Source of the DNA: Seonamhaeicola sediminis
GTDB lineage: Bacteria > Bacteroidota > Bacteroidia > Flavobacteriales > Flavobacteriaceae
Reading direction: 5' to 3'
Length of the DNA: 64,000 nt
Assembly (NCBI RefSeq): GCF_004358095.2
Contig: NZ_SMZJ02000004.1
Coordinates: 314-64,313, forward strand
The notes below the pieces were generated by a model. That model did not search any database and was not told the DNA's origin. It was given only the letters and a program-made list of their open reading frames with translations. Of the stretch, positions 54,374-63,782 are shown in pieces (the first letter of the stretch is position 1; each line of letters opens with the position of its first letter). A program made the translations under genes and the position numbers.

Positions 54374-55776
54374 TATATCGTATCTTTTAAGAAGTTAGCA
54401 AACTTCAAAACAAGTTCGTCATTGTCTTTTGCGGCTGTTATCTGTAAGCCTGTTTCGGTGCCTTGAGGCACGGTTAAAGTTGGTAATTGTCCCAAACTAA
54501 ACCCAACAGTGTAAGCATCACTTAAATACATAGCCAATGGGTCTTTTAAACTATCGCCAATTTTTGGTGGCGTGCTTGGTGTTACTGGAGAAATAATCAC
54601 GTCAACTTCGTTAAAATCGTTTTCGAAATTCTGTGAAATTTGATCTCTTAGAGCAAGTCCTTTTAAGTAAATTTCATCACTAAATCCTTGCGATAATACT
54701 TGATTACCACCAACTATACGACGTTTTGTTTCTTCTGAAAAATTTTCAGAGCGTGTAATTGAATAACTGTCTTTTAAGTTTTCACCTTCTATTCTATTAC
54801 CATAGTTAGTACCATCTAAACGAGATAGGTTTGACGCGGTTTCGGCCATTGCCAAGGTATAGTAAGTTGAGACCAAAGTATCCGATTTAAAGAAATCTAA
54901 TTCTCTTACTTTGATGCCTTTAGCTTTAATTTTTACGACAGCAGAAAGGAAATCACTTTTTATCTTAGGGTCTATGGCTTCGCTTTCAACAAAATTTTTA
55001 AAATAACCAACAGACTTTATAGAATTATTTGGTGAGATTGATTCTTCAGTAATATTTTGTGAAGCATACGTGGTTTGGTCTTTTGTGTCCTTACCACTTA
55101 TAACATTCAATACAATTCTAATATCTTCAATAGATTTAGCAATAGGACCAACACAATCTGTTGATGACGCGTAGGCCATTAAGCCATATCTTGAAATACG
55201 CCCATAGGTGGGTTTCAAGCCATAAATACCATTATAACCTGCAGGTTGACGAATAGAACCTCCAGTATCTCCACCAATTGAAAATACCGTAAAGTCTTTG
55301 GCAACATTCACGGCAGACCCCCCACTAGAACCACCAGCAACTAATTCTGGGTTTTTGGCATTTTTTACAGCACCAAAAATGGTATTCTCACTAGAAGAAC
55401 CGTGTCCAAAACTATCACAGTTTTCTTTTACAATAGGAATAGCACCAGCATCTAAAAGTTTCTGAATAGCCGTTGCTGTGTAGGCCGATTTGTAATTTTT
55501 TAATAAATCTGAACTGGCTGTGGTATAGGTGCCCTCTACCATATAAACATCTTTGATACCAAAGGGGATACCCTCAAGTAAACCAATTGCTTCACCGTTT
55601 GTAATTTTTTCGTCAACTTTAGAAGCTAATGCTAAGGCATAGTCTTCTAAAAGACTATTAACAGTGTTATGAGTATTGGATTTTAATAAGTTTAGTTTTT
55701 CTTTTACTAGGGCTAAACAAGAAATTTCTTTGTTTACTAGTTTATGGTGTATCGATTTTATTTGAGATTCCATCAT
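54373..55776 (-). CDS. gatA: Asp/Glu-tRNA amidotransferase subunit A
   Basis: The 467-residue amidase subunit makes ammonia from glutamine for GatB. The amidase signature is intact: Lys75 in PFGIKDVYM, cis-Ser150 in AGGSSGGSAVNVA and nucleophile Ser174 in GGDTGGSIRQPAGYNG. GLKPTYGRISRYGLMAYASS and the C-terminal LTVPQGTETGLQI follow. The segment before the GGSSGG loop (KNAKNPELVAGGSS) is a few residues shorter than in Firmicutes GatA. TAATG overlaps at both ends (with gatC and gatB-aspS) imply translational coupling and fixed stoichiometry. Confidence 0.96.
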   Translation of the reverse strand: MMESQIKSIHHKLVNKEISCLALVKEKLNLLKSNTHNTVNSLLEDYALALASKVDEKITNGEAIGLLEGIPFGIKDVYMVEGTYTTASSDLLKNYKSAYTATAIQKLLDAGAIPIVKENCDSFGHGSSSENTIFGAVKNAKNPELVAGGSSGGSAVNVAKDFTVFSIGGDTGGSIRQPAGYNGIYGLKPTYGRISRYGLMAYASSTDCVGPIAKSIEDIRIVLNVISGKDTKDQTTYASQNITEESISPNNSIKSVGYFKNFVESEAIDPKIKSDFLSAVVKIKAKGIKVRELDFFKSDTLVSTYYTLAMAETASNLSRLDGTNYGNRIEGENLKDSYSITRSENFSEETKRRIVGGNQVLSQGFSDEIYLKGLALRDQISQNFENDFNEVDVIISPVTPSTPPKIGDSLKDPLAMYLSDAYTVGFSLGQLPTLTVPQGTETGLQITAAKDNDELVLKFANFLKDTI

Positions 55777-56045
55777 TATTCTTCAATCACTTTAGAAACA
55801 ACTAAGTACCCTTTTTTCTCTTTAGGGAAATTTTCTTTGATAATCTGCTTTTCGGTTGCCGAACTTTCAATAATAACATCCTCTCTTAAATCATCAATTG
55901 ATACCGCATTATTATGATTGCTGTTAAAAGTACCATCATTTGAAGTGTGTGCATTTTTAATCACATCAAATAGTTTGCTCACCGCTTCTGAGGGTTTTGC
56001 ACCTTTAATACTCGACAGGATGTCGACGGTCATAATTTTACTCAT
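55776..56045 (-). CDS. gatC: Asp/Glu-tRNA amidotransferase subunit C, divergent N-terminus
   Basis: The 89-residue product is recognisable as GatC from its C-terminal half: VSIDDLREDVIIESSATEKQ, then FPKEKKGYLVVSKVIEE, the belt that wraps GatA. The N-terminal half (MTVDILSSIKGAKPSEAVSK) lacks the usual LARLEL helix pattern, so the GatB contact may differ, perhaps in keeping with the AspRS fusion. It is the first structural gene of the operon, placed 19 bases after the attenuator hairpin. The ATG at 56045 is preceded by an A-rich stretch and no Shine-Dalgarno. A second in-frame ATG lies 4 codons in. Confidence 0.85.
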   Translation of the reverse strand: MSKIMTVDILSSIKGAKPSEAVSKLFDVIKNAHTSNDGTFNSNHNNAVSIDDLREDVIIESSATEKQIIKENFPKEKKGYLVVSKVIEE

Positions 56046-56063
56046 GTTTCAAATTTTTGAATT

Positions 56064-56094
56064 AAAAAAAGCCTTCCGTTTTTGGAAGGCTTTT
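56064..56094 (-). terminator. Attenuator terminator hairpin before gatC
   Basis: On the minus strand AAAAGCCTTCC (56094-56084) pairs with GGAAGGCTTTT (56077-56067) around a 6-base loop. A run of seven Us (56070-56064) follows. No complete gene ends upstream on this strand within 400 bp, so it is a leader terminator and not the end of another operon. Confidence 0.92.
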
Positions 56095-56122
56095 AATATT
56101 TTTGAACAATAACCTTCCTGTC

Positions 56123-56167
56123 CTAAAATATAGGATTATTGAAATTATTATTGTTGTTGTTTCTCAT
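56123..56167 (-). CDS. Asn-rich leader peptide of the gat operon (14 residues)
   Basis: ATG at 56167-56165 opens a 14-codon frame, MRNNNNNNFNNPIF, ending in TAG at 56125-56123. Eight of 14 residues are Asn, six of them consecutive (AAC x3, AAT x3). It lies 11 bases after a TATCTTTG element and is preceded by ACAAA, usual for starts in this phylum. The peptide itself is expected to be unimportant. Its translation rate senses charged tRNA-Asn, the very product of the downstream GatCAB-AspRS enzymes. Confidence 0.85.
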   Translation of the reverse strand: MRNNNNNNFNNPIF

Positions 56168-56177
56168 TTTGTCACGC

Positions 56178-56185
56178 CAAAGATA
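56178..56185 (-). promoter_or_regulatory. -7 element of the gat leader promoter
   Basis: TATCTTTG on the minus strand matches TANNTTTG and puts the transcript start near 56174, about 7 bases before the leader ATG. The -33 part is weak (TTTA at 56205-56202, spacing 16). Confidence 0.65.
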
Positions 56186-56518
56186 TACAGAATATATATA
56201 GTAAACTTAATTTTTTTTCCTCGCCATTTCATTATTATCATATTGATAAAATTTTGATTTTAATTTTAAGGTTTTTAAACTAATTCTGATAATTCTTCAT
56301 GTTTATAACTTAATTTTACATAATAAATTGTTATTGTTTCATCAATTTGAAGCATATTAACAATTTGTTAGTAGGCCATATCATAGTTATCGAATTAATA
56401 TTATTTTTATTGTAAACCTGTTTTATAAGCTATTTGCAGGTTAAAAAAAAGTTCCATTATGTATTCAATTTCATATCATTATTTTCTAACACTCAACAGG
56501 AAAAGGCATAAGCAGACT
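56186..56518. other. AT-rich gap between the gat leader and the outer-membrane barrel gene
   Basis: No frame of useful length, no RNA gene and no terminator for the barrel gene was seen in these 333 bp. Confidence 0.4.
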
Positions 56519-57787
56519 TTATTTTAATGATATTTGATATTGCATTACTGCCATTCCTTTATAATTTTTTTGTCGCAAATTATCGGCATCAAAAATTGGT
56601 CTGTGTTGATATCCCAAGCTTAATTTGTTGTCATGTGAGCCATTTACCAAAAAGTTTATCGTAAGGTCATAAACAGTCATTTTATCTGCTAGTTTATCCC
56701 AATCAGAATGCTGTATTGCAATGTTAGGTTGTATTACCACAGCGTAGTTGAAAATTTTAGTCTGCTTGAATGCATAACCAAACTGGCTGTACCATGTAGT
56801 GCCTGTTCCAATCATTGGGAACGCAACTCCAGAACCATTAAAATCAGTGCCACCGCCAGATGTAGGGTTGTTGGCACCAACATTTCTTATATAATCTTTA
56901 CCAAAATCATAATCATAATAGCCAAGATAAGCAGTAATTGCATCTCCATTTGAAAGCGGTAAATTTAAAAACGAGTCTGCCGCAAAATGAGATATATCGT
57001 ATAACGTAGTCGTTTCTAATCTTGCGTCACCATCACTCATAGCGTCTGATTGGAATTGAAAACCAGCACCTATATTAAATACTTTTTTGTTTTGTATATA
57101 GGTTCCGGTTTGGTAGGCAGATTTGTTAGATTCATTTTCAAAAATCTGATATTTTACATATGCCGAAGTTTTTACTCTAGGTTTGTTATTGGCAAAATTA
57201 ACTTCGCCGCTTGGTATTGCAGTTACAAAGAACGGGCGGTTAAAAGCTACCCGATAATCCCATTTTCCAGCTTGTCCCTTAATCCAAGCGCCAAATAACC
57301 GACCAATATCATCATTTTTTTCAACAGAGTTCAATGTAAAAAGAGGAGAGTCTAGGCCCATCAATGTCTTGCTGGATCTAATGTTCCATCTGTTTAATCC
57401 TTGCCAGCCAGATTTACCCACACCAACTTCAAAATATTTATTAAAGGTATATTCTGCGTAAAGATCAAGTATTTCGAGGGGGAGGTCTTTATTTTTAAAA
57501 TTAAAATTGTTACCGCCAAAAATGGCGTACATATAAATTTTTGGTGTAACTTGGCAACTCACAGGGATACGTAATCTTCGAATTGAAATATCAAAAAACT
57601 CTGATGTAGGTTCGCCTTGTATTGTAGACCCTTCATTTAAATCAGAATACCGAAGCCATATTTGAGAGGTTATATTCCAGTTTATTTTTGGTTTTTCTTC
57701 TTTATTATCTTGAGATAACAACAGAAAAGGAAACAATAGAGCCAAAGCAATAACAAACTTTCCTTTGACATTTCTAGTACATATCAT
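56519..57787 (-). CDS. Outer-membrane beta-barrel, porin O/P-like
   Basis: The 422-residue product has a signal peptide (about 1-25, LLFPFLLLSQ) and a long series of amphipathic strands with aromatic girdles: INWNITSQIWLRYSDLNEG, FDISIRRLRIPVSCQ, YAEYTFNKYFEVGVGKSGWQ, and YQHRPIFDADNLRQKN near the C-terminus. The pattern matches the phosphate-selective porin O/P group and similar alginate- or pyrophosphate-selective porins. The ligand cannot be told. A CAAAACTA at 57818-57825 could be its -7 element. No gene partner is adjacent. Confidence 0.75.
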   Translation of the reverse strand: MICTRNVKGKFVIALALLFPFLLLSQDNKEEKPKINWNITSQIWLRYSDLNEGSTIQGEPTSEFFDISIRRLRIPVSCQVTPKIYMYAIFGGNNFNFKNKDLPLEILDLYAEYTFNKYFEVGVGKSGWQGLNRWNIRSSKTLMGLDSPLFTLNSVEKNDDIGRLFGAWIKGQAGKWDYRVAFNRPFFVTAIPSGEVNFANNKPRVKTSAYVKYQIFENESNKSAYQTGTYIQNKKVFNIGAGFQFQSDAMSDGDARLETTTLYDISHFAADSFLNLPLSNGDAITAYLGYYDYDFGKDYIRNVGANNPTSGGGTDFNGSGVAFPMIGTGTTWYSQFGYAFKQTKIFNYAVVIQPNIAIQHSDWDKLADKMTVYDLTINFLVNGSHDNKLSLGYQHRPIFDADNLRQKNYKGMAVMQYQISLK

Positions 57788-58117
57788 TTTAAAACTACTT
57801 TTTATAATTTAAGAGGCAAAACTAAAAGTAATTAAGGTTATATAAAGTGATAAGAGTCATATTTTAGTAGCTTTATTTAAATAAAAAAATAAATCAATTT
57901 TTTTCTAGAGCTATTTTTATCAATCCAGCCATATTGTTTTCGTCAATCTTTTGGGTTAGGCTACTTTTGTTTAATATTCCTTAATGTAATAATTTTTCTA
58001 TTATTCAGAATAGCTTGGTAAAAAAAGCAATAAAACCATTATATGTAAGAAGATTTTATGTTATAGAAAATGTTTCAGGATGTATTACTGAATGATTTAG
58101 ATGAATAAGAAAGTTAA

Positions 58118-58297
58118 CCCGTTGTGCATTTTGAAACATTCAAACGAAATTAATGTCAGTTCGAGTGATTTTGAGGAACGAAAAATTGTACCGAGAGCTT
58201 TTTTCTTACAAAACCCTTAATTCTTGATACAAATTTCACTCATTTCAATCGTGAAATCCACTCGAATTGACAGAGTTTAATTAAAATGCACAACGGG
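58118..58297. repeat. 180-bp MITE-like element with nested inverted repeats
   Basis: The outer arms are a perfect 15-bp inverted repeat: CCCGTTGTGCATTTT at 58118-58132 and its complement at 58283-58297. Inner arms TGTCAGTTCGAGTG (58154-58167) and CACTCGAATTGACA (58259-58272) match at 13 of 14 positions. It has no coding capacity. The inner sequence is a type found repeatedly between genes in Flavobacteriaceae. Confidence 0.75.
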
Positions 58298-58518
58298 TGA
58301 AAGTTACTTTTTTTAGCCAATTATTAGTATTCTTATAATACCAAATAAGGCTTGTAAAGCATTTTTGATTAGTTAAGGTTTTACGTTTGTGAAAAAAATC
58401 GTTAAAATCAATTTTAAGGCGCTTTTAAAGCTTTTTAAGCGACTTTTAACTAGTTAACAATTGTTGATAATTTTTGTATAAACTCCATAAAAAGCTTTTT
58501 AAAGGCTTCTATATTTCG

Positions 58519-58562
58519 TATATTTGTTATTAGGAGAAATGATGCATACGCGTCATTTTTTT
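58519..58562 (+). promoter_or_regulatory. Putative gyrB promoter with terminator-like leader hairpin
   Basis: TATATTTG (58519-58526) fits the -7 consensus. Just after it AAATGATGC (58537-58545) pairs with GCGTCATTT (58550-58558) around a 4-base loop, and a T-run reaches 58562. The first half of the hairpin includes ATGATGCAT, opening a mini-frame MMHTRHFFV that stops at 58569. The hairpin could attenuate gyrB or end a transcript from upstream. Confidence 0.5.
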
Positions 58563-58615
58563 GTGTAAACTGGATTCTAAATTTTTGAAATAAAATTGAA
58601 AATTTTAGAACTTAA

Positions 58616-60616
<2,001 letters not shown>

Positions 60617-60640
60617 TTGAATATAAATATTTTATTCCTT

Positions 60641-60678
60641 AAACCCCTGTAATGTAAGAATCATTACAGGGGTTTTTT
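60641..60678 (+). terminator. Terminator of gyrB
   Basis: A 13-bp perfect stem AACCCCTGTAATG (60641-60653) / CATTACAGGGGTT (60662-60674) followed by Ts. Confidence 0.93.
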
Positions 60679-60866
60679 ATTGCTAAAAAAATCACTAAAC
60701 TACTGTGTAACAAGGATTATTTTTTAGTAATTGCTCTTTGCTTGTTAAGACAAGAAGGAATAAATTATTTAATGAGTCACAATCCTAATAGTTTCTGTAA
60801 ATAAATAAAAAAATCGATTAAAAGTATTTTTTTTCGATTAAATGTTATATTTAGCAAATATTTTCT

Positions 60867-60874
60867 TATGTTTG
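60867..60874 (+). promoter_or_regulatory. Putative -7 element for the DUF6588-like gene
   Basis: TATGTTTG matches TANNTTTG, 21 bases before the ATG at 60896. No clear -33. Confidence 0.45.
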
Positions 60875-60895
60875 TTCTACCCTAATTAAAAGAAG

Positions 60896-61933
60896 ATGAA
60901 AAAGTTTACCTTACTTATGTTATTGTGTTTCACGGCACTTACTTCAAAAGCTCAAAATGATATTGATGCCTTATTAGCTGCTGGAGTTGATAATGCTGAG
61001 CAATTTGCTAACGACTATTTAATGCCTGGAACCAACGGCCTTATGCATAGTATGAATTCAAATTGGTTTAATACAGCTGATGCTAAGCCCTTAGGTGGTT
61101 TTGAGATTTCAATTGTAGCAAATGCTGCAACTGTGAAAGATGAGAATAAAACATTTTTAATGAATCTAGTAGATTATAACAGTAATCCAGACCAAGATTT
61201 TGTAGTCTCATTTACAGATACATCAACCTCTAAATCTGTATCTACAGCACTAGGGGAAAACGATCCAGATATTGATATAGTTGTAACCTATGATGACCCT
61301 ATTTTAGGAGAGCAACAAGAGGTGATAACACTTCCAAGTGGTATTGGTTCAGAAACTGCTAATTTGCTGCCAACAGCATTTATACAAGGCGCATTAGGGT
61401 TAGGTAAGGGTATAGAAATTAAAGCTCGTTTTGTACCAAAAATAGATACCGAAGACGTTGATATTAGTATGTACGGTGCTGGTTTGCAGATGGAATTTAC
61501 TAAATGGTTGCCTGCAGATAAAATATTGCCAGTTGCTATTTCTGGTTTGGTAGCTTACACACATTTAGATGGATCTTATGATTTAACAGAGTCATCAGGG
61601 GTGAGTGGTAATGACCAGAGACTTGAAAATGATACTAACACTTGGTTGTTTCAACTAATAGCTTCAACAAAATTACCTGTTATTAACTTTTATGGTGGTT
61701 TAGGTTATATCAAGGGGAAATCAGAATCTGATTTATTAGGAACATATACCGTTTCTAGTGGTCCATTTTTTTCAGAAACAATCACAGACCCGTTTTCAGT
61801 ATCAAGTGAGGTATCATCGGTAAGAGGAACTATTGGTACTAAACTTAAATTGGGTTTTTTCAGATTGAATGCAGAGTATCATTTATCAGAGTTCAACGCA
61901 TTTTCGGTTGGAATCAATTTCGGATTTAGATAA
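60896..61933 (+). CDS. Exported beta-barrel-like protein (DUF6588-like)
   Basis: The 345-residue product has a signal peptide (1-19, ending TSKAQ), the start NDIDALLAAGVDNAEQFAND, and LMHSMNSNWFNTADAKPLGG. It ends in beta strands with outer-membrane character (TIGTKLKLGFFRLNAEYHLS, FSVGINFGFR with terminal aromatic-Arg). It resembles the DUF6588 group of Bacteroidota envelope proteins. No function is known. Single gene between gyrB and mdh, with its own promoter element and terminator. Confidence 0.72.
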   Translation: MKKFTLLMLLCFTALTSKAQNDIDALLAAGVDNAEQFANDYLMPGTNGLMHSMNSNWFNTADAKPLGGFEISIVANAATVKDENKTFLMNLVDYNSNPDQDFVVSFTDTSTSKSVSTALGENDPDIDIVVTYDDPILGEQQEVITLPSGIGSETANLLPTAFIQGALGLGKGIEIKARFVPKIDTEDVDISMYGAGLQMEFTKWLPADKILPVAISGLVAYTHLDGSYDLTESSGVSGNDQRLENDTNTWLFQLIASTKLPVINFYGGLGYIKGKSESDLLGTYTVSSGPFFSETITDPFSVSSEVSSVRGTIGTKLKLGFFRLNAEYHLSEFNAFSVGINFGFR

Positions 61934-62010
61934 AATAATAATAGAATCATTGAATAGTCTTCAAAATATATGTTTTAATTTTAGTTAGTTTATATTTAAT
62001 TTTATGTTTT

Positions 62011-62044
62011 AAAAAAGTACAGGATTTAATCTTGTACTTTTTTT
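62011..62044 (+). terminator. Terminator after the DUF6588-like gene
   Basis: AAAAAAGTACAGGAT pairs with ATCTTGTACTTTTTT with one G-U pair and a 3-base loop, then Ts. Confidence 0.85.
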
Positions 62045-62064
62045 ATTTAGAGCGTTTTAATTCT

Positions 62065-62072
62065 TAATTTTG
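62065..62072 (+). promoter_or_regulatory. Putative -7 element for mdh
   Basis: TAATTTTG fits TANNTTTG. It implies a leader of about 105 bases before the ATG at 62183. Confidence 0.4.
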
Positions 62073-62182
62073 CATGACTTTGGTCTTAAATGTATCTATA
62101 AAAAGACTAAATTTTATACCATAAAGTTTAGGGATATAAAACCGAAAACTATTCAAAATTTTAACAAACTAATATTAAGAAC

Positions 62183-63115
62183 ATGAAAGTAACAGTAGTA
62201 GGAGCAGGAGCAGTAGGTGCAAGTTGTGCTGAGTATATTGCTATAAAAGATTTTGCTTCAGAAGTAGTTTTACTAGACATTAAAGAGGGATATGCTGAAG
62301 GGAAAGCTATGGATTTAATGCAAACAGCATCATTAAATGGATTTGACACCAAAATAACCGGTGTTACAAACGATTATAGCAAAACAGCCGGCAGTAATAT
62401 TTGTGTGATTACTTCAGGTATTCCAAGAAAACCTGGTATGACGCGTGAGGAGTTAATTGGAATTAACGCTGGTATTGTTAAAACAGTGTCTTCAAACTTA
62501 ATAGCGTATTCACCAGATACAATCATTATTGTGGTTAGTAACCCAATGGATACTATGACGTACTTAGTACACCAATCTACAGATTTACCTAAAAACAAAA
62601 TTATTGGTATGGGTGGTGCTTTAGATTCTGCTCGTTTTAAATACAGATTAGCAGAAGCTTTGGGAGCACCAATTTCTGATGTAGACGGAATGGTAATTGG
62701 TGGTCATAGTGACACTGGTATGGTGCCTTTAACTAGTCATGCAACTAGAAATAGTGTAAAAGTTTCAGAGTTTTTAAGTACTGAAAGATTAGAACAAGTT
62801 GCAGCCGACACTAAAGTTGGTGGAGCTACTTTAACTAAACTGTTAGGAACTTCGGCGTGGTATGCTCCTGGAGCTGCAGTAAGCGCTTTAGTGCAAGCTA
62901 TAGCCTGTGATCAAAAGAAAATCTTCCCTTGTTCAACTTTATTAGAAGGTGAGTATGGATTGAATGATATTTGTATAGGTGTGCCTGTTGTTTTGGGTAA
63001 AGATGGTATTGAAAAGATTGTTGATATTCCATTAAGTGATGCCGAAAAAGCACACATGCAATCTAGTGCAGAAGGGGTTAGAAAAACCAACGGATTATTA
63101 AATGTAGAGGCTTAA
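62183..63115 (+). CDS. mdh: Malate dehydrogenase
   Basis: The 310-residue NAD-dependent LDH-like MDH oxidises malate to oxaloacetate in the TCA cycle. It has the Rossmann motif VVGAGAVGASCAEY, TSGIPRKPGMTREELIGIN with substrate Arg residues, VVSNPMDTMTYLVHQ, and the catalytic loop MVIGGHSDTGMVPL with the active His. Length is typical of the MDH type found in Bacteroidota and Chloroflexi. A terminator follows. Confidence 0.97.
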   Translation: MKVTVVGAGAVGASCAEYIAIKDFASEVVLLDIKEGYAEGKAMDLMQTASLNGFDTKITGVTNDYSKTAGSNICVITSGIPRKPGMTREELIGINAGIVKTVSSNLIAYSPDTIIIVVSNPMDTMTYLVHQSTDLPKNKIIGMGGALDSARFKYRLAEALGAPISDVDGMVIGGHSDTGMVPLTSHATRNSVKVSEFLSTERLEQVAADTKVGGATLTKLLGTSAWYAPGAAVSALVQAIACDQKKIFPCSTLLEGEYGLNDICIGVPVVLGKDGIEKIVDIPLSDAEKAHMQSSAEGVRKTNGLLNVEA

Positions 63116-63139
63116 TATTCACTTACATAATTTATCAAT

Positions 63140-63166
63140 AAAGACTGTAGCAATACAGTCTTTATT
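63140..63166 (+). terminator. Terminator of mdh
   Basis: AAAGACTGTA (63140-63149) pairs with TACAGTCTTT (63154-63163) around a 4-base loop, then an A and a T-run. Confidence 0.85.
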
Positions 63167-63182
63167 TTTATATATTTGGCGC

Positions 63183-63782
63183 ATGAACGCAAAATGGTAC
63201 TTTAGTACATTAATTATAGCATTAACACTTCTTGGTGTTTGCCAAAAGCAAGACCCTCTTCCTAATCAGGAAATTGTTATGGAGTTTGTTAATGCAGAGA
63301 CTACTAAGGATGATGTTCAGAACGTTATTGCAGATATTAAAAAACAACTGCAAGAAGTTGGTGCCACAAGCATAGAAGTTCAGGAGACTGAAAACAGTAC
63401 TTTAAAAATTACTTACCACAGTAAGGTAAAGGCTGTCAGCATAAAAGAAATGCTTTCAAAAGAAAAGCATTTGGTATTTGATTATGCTTCAAATAATAAA
63501 GATACTGGCGGTACTAACAAGCCTTCTAAATATAATCTTGATGTTTACGATATCAGAAAAGGTTCAGAATCATCAAATTTAGGCGGTAAGTATGTTCTAG
63601 AAATAAAATATGATTACGACAGATTTAGCAACCCTAATGTATATTTTTCATTAGGAAACCAACCTAGTGATAAGTCCGATCACTTAATAAGAATAGCTTA
63701 TAAAGTAAGCCAGAGTATTGCAATTGCAATTGATAATACTTCACATAAAGAACCAGAAGTTAGAGCGGGGCCTATTTGCTAA
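63183..63782 (+). CDS. Exported protein of unknown function
   Basis: The 199-residue product has an N-terminal signal (MNAKWYFSTLIIALTLLGVC). A Cys at 20 might be lipidated, but Val at -1 is unusual. Two alpha-beta halves follow: VMEFVNAETTKDDVQNVIAD and STLKITYHSKVKAVSIKEML. They recall the periplasmic head of SecD-type proteins, and no transmembrane helices follow. I do not recognise a named family. It is 67 bp after mdh beyond the terminator. Confidence 0.68.
   Translation: MNAKWYFSTLIIALTLLGVCQKQDPLPNQEIVMEFVNAETTKDDVQNVIADIKKQLQEVGATSIEVQETENSTLKITYHSKVKAVSIKEMLSKEKHLVFDYASNNKDTGGTNKPSKYNLDVYDIRKGSESSNLGGKYVLEIKYDYDRFSNPNVYFSLGNQPSDKSDHLIRIAYKVSQSIAIAIDNTSHKEPEVRAGPIC

Larger units (their letters stand above)
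56064..56167 (-). promoter_or_regulatory. Predicted Asn-tRNA-responsive transcription attenuator of the gat operon
   Basis: Four segments can be drawn. Segment 1 is CAATAATCCT (56141-56132), inside the last Asn-Asn-Pro codons of the leader frame. Segment 2 is GGAAGGTTATTG (56118-56107). Segment 3 is AGCCTTCC (56091-56084) and segment 4 is GGAAGGC (56077-56071). Segments 1:2 pair over 9 bp with one bulged U. Segments 2:3 pair over 8 bp (GGAAGGUU with AGCCUUCC, one G-U) as antiterminator. Segments 3:4 form the terminator. The three are mutually exclusive. A ribosome stalled on Asn codons 3-8 would cover segment 1 and free segment 2; a ribosome at the stop codon would cover segment 2. Confidence 0.82.

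Noticed and set aside
56064-56094. Terminator of the outer-membrane barrel gene located upstream
   Set aside because: It is more than 400 bp past that gene's stop and directly follows the leader frame and its own promoter element, which fits an attenuator better.
58400-58520. Replication origin near gyrB
   Set aside because: The DNA is AT-rich with small palindromes, but there is no cluster of DnaA boxes and neither dnaA nor dnaN is nearby.
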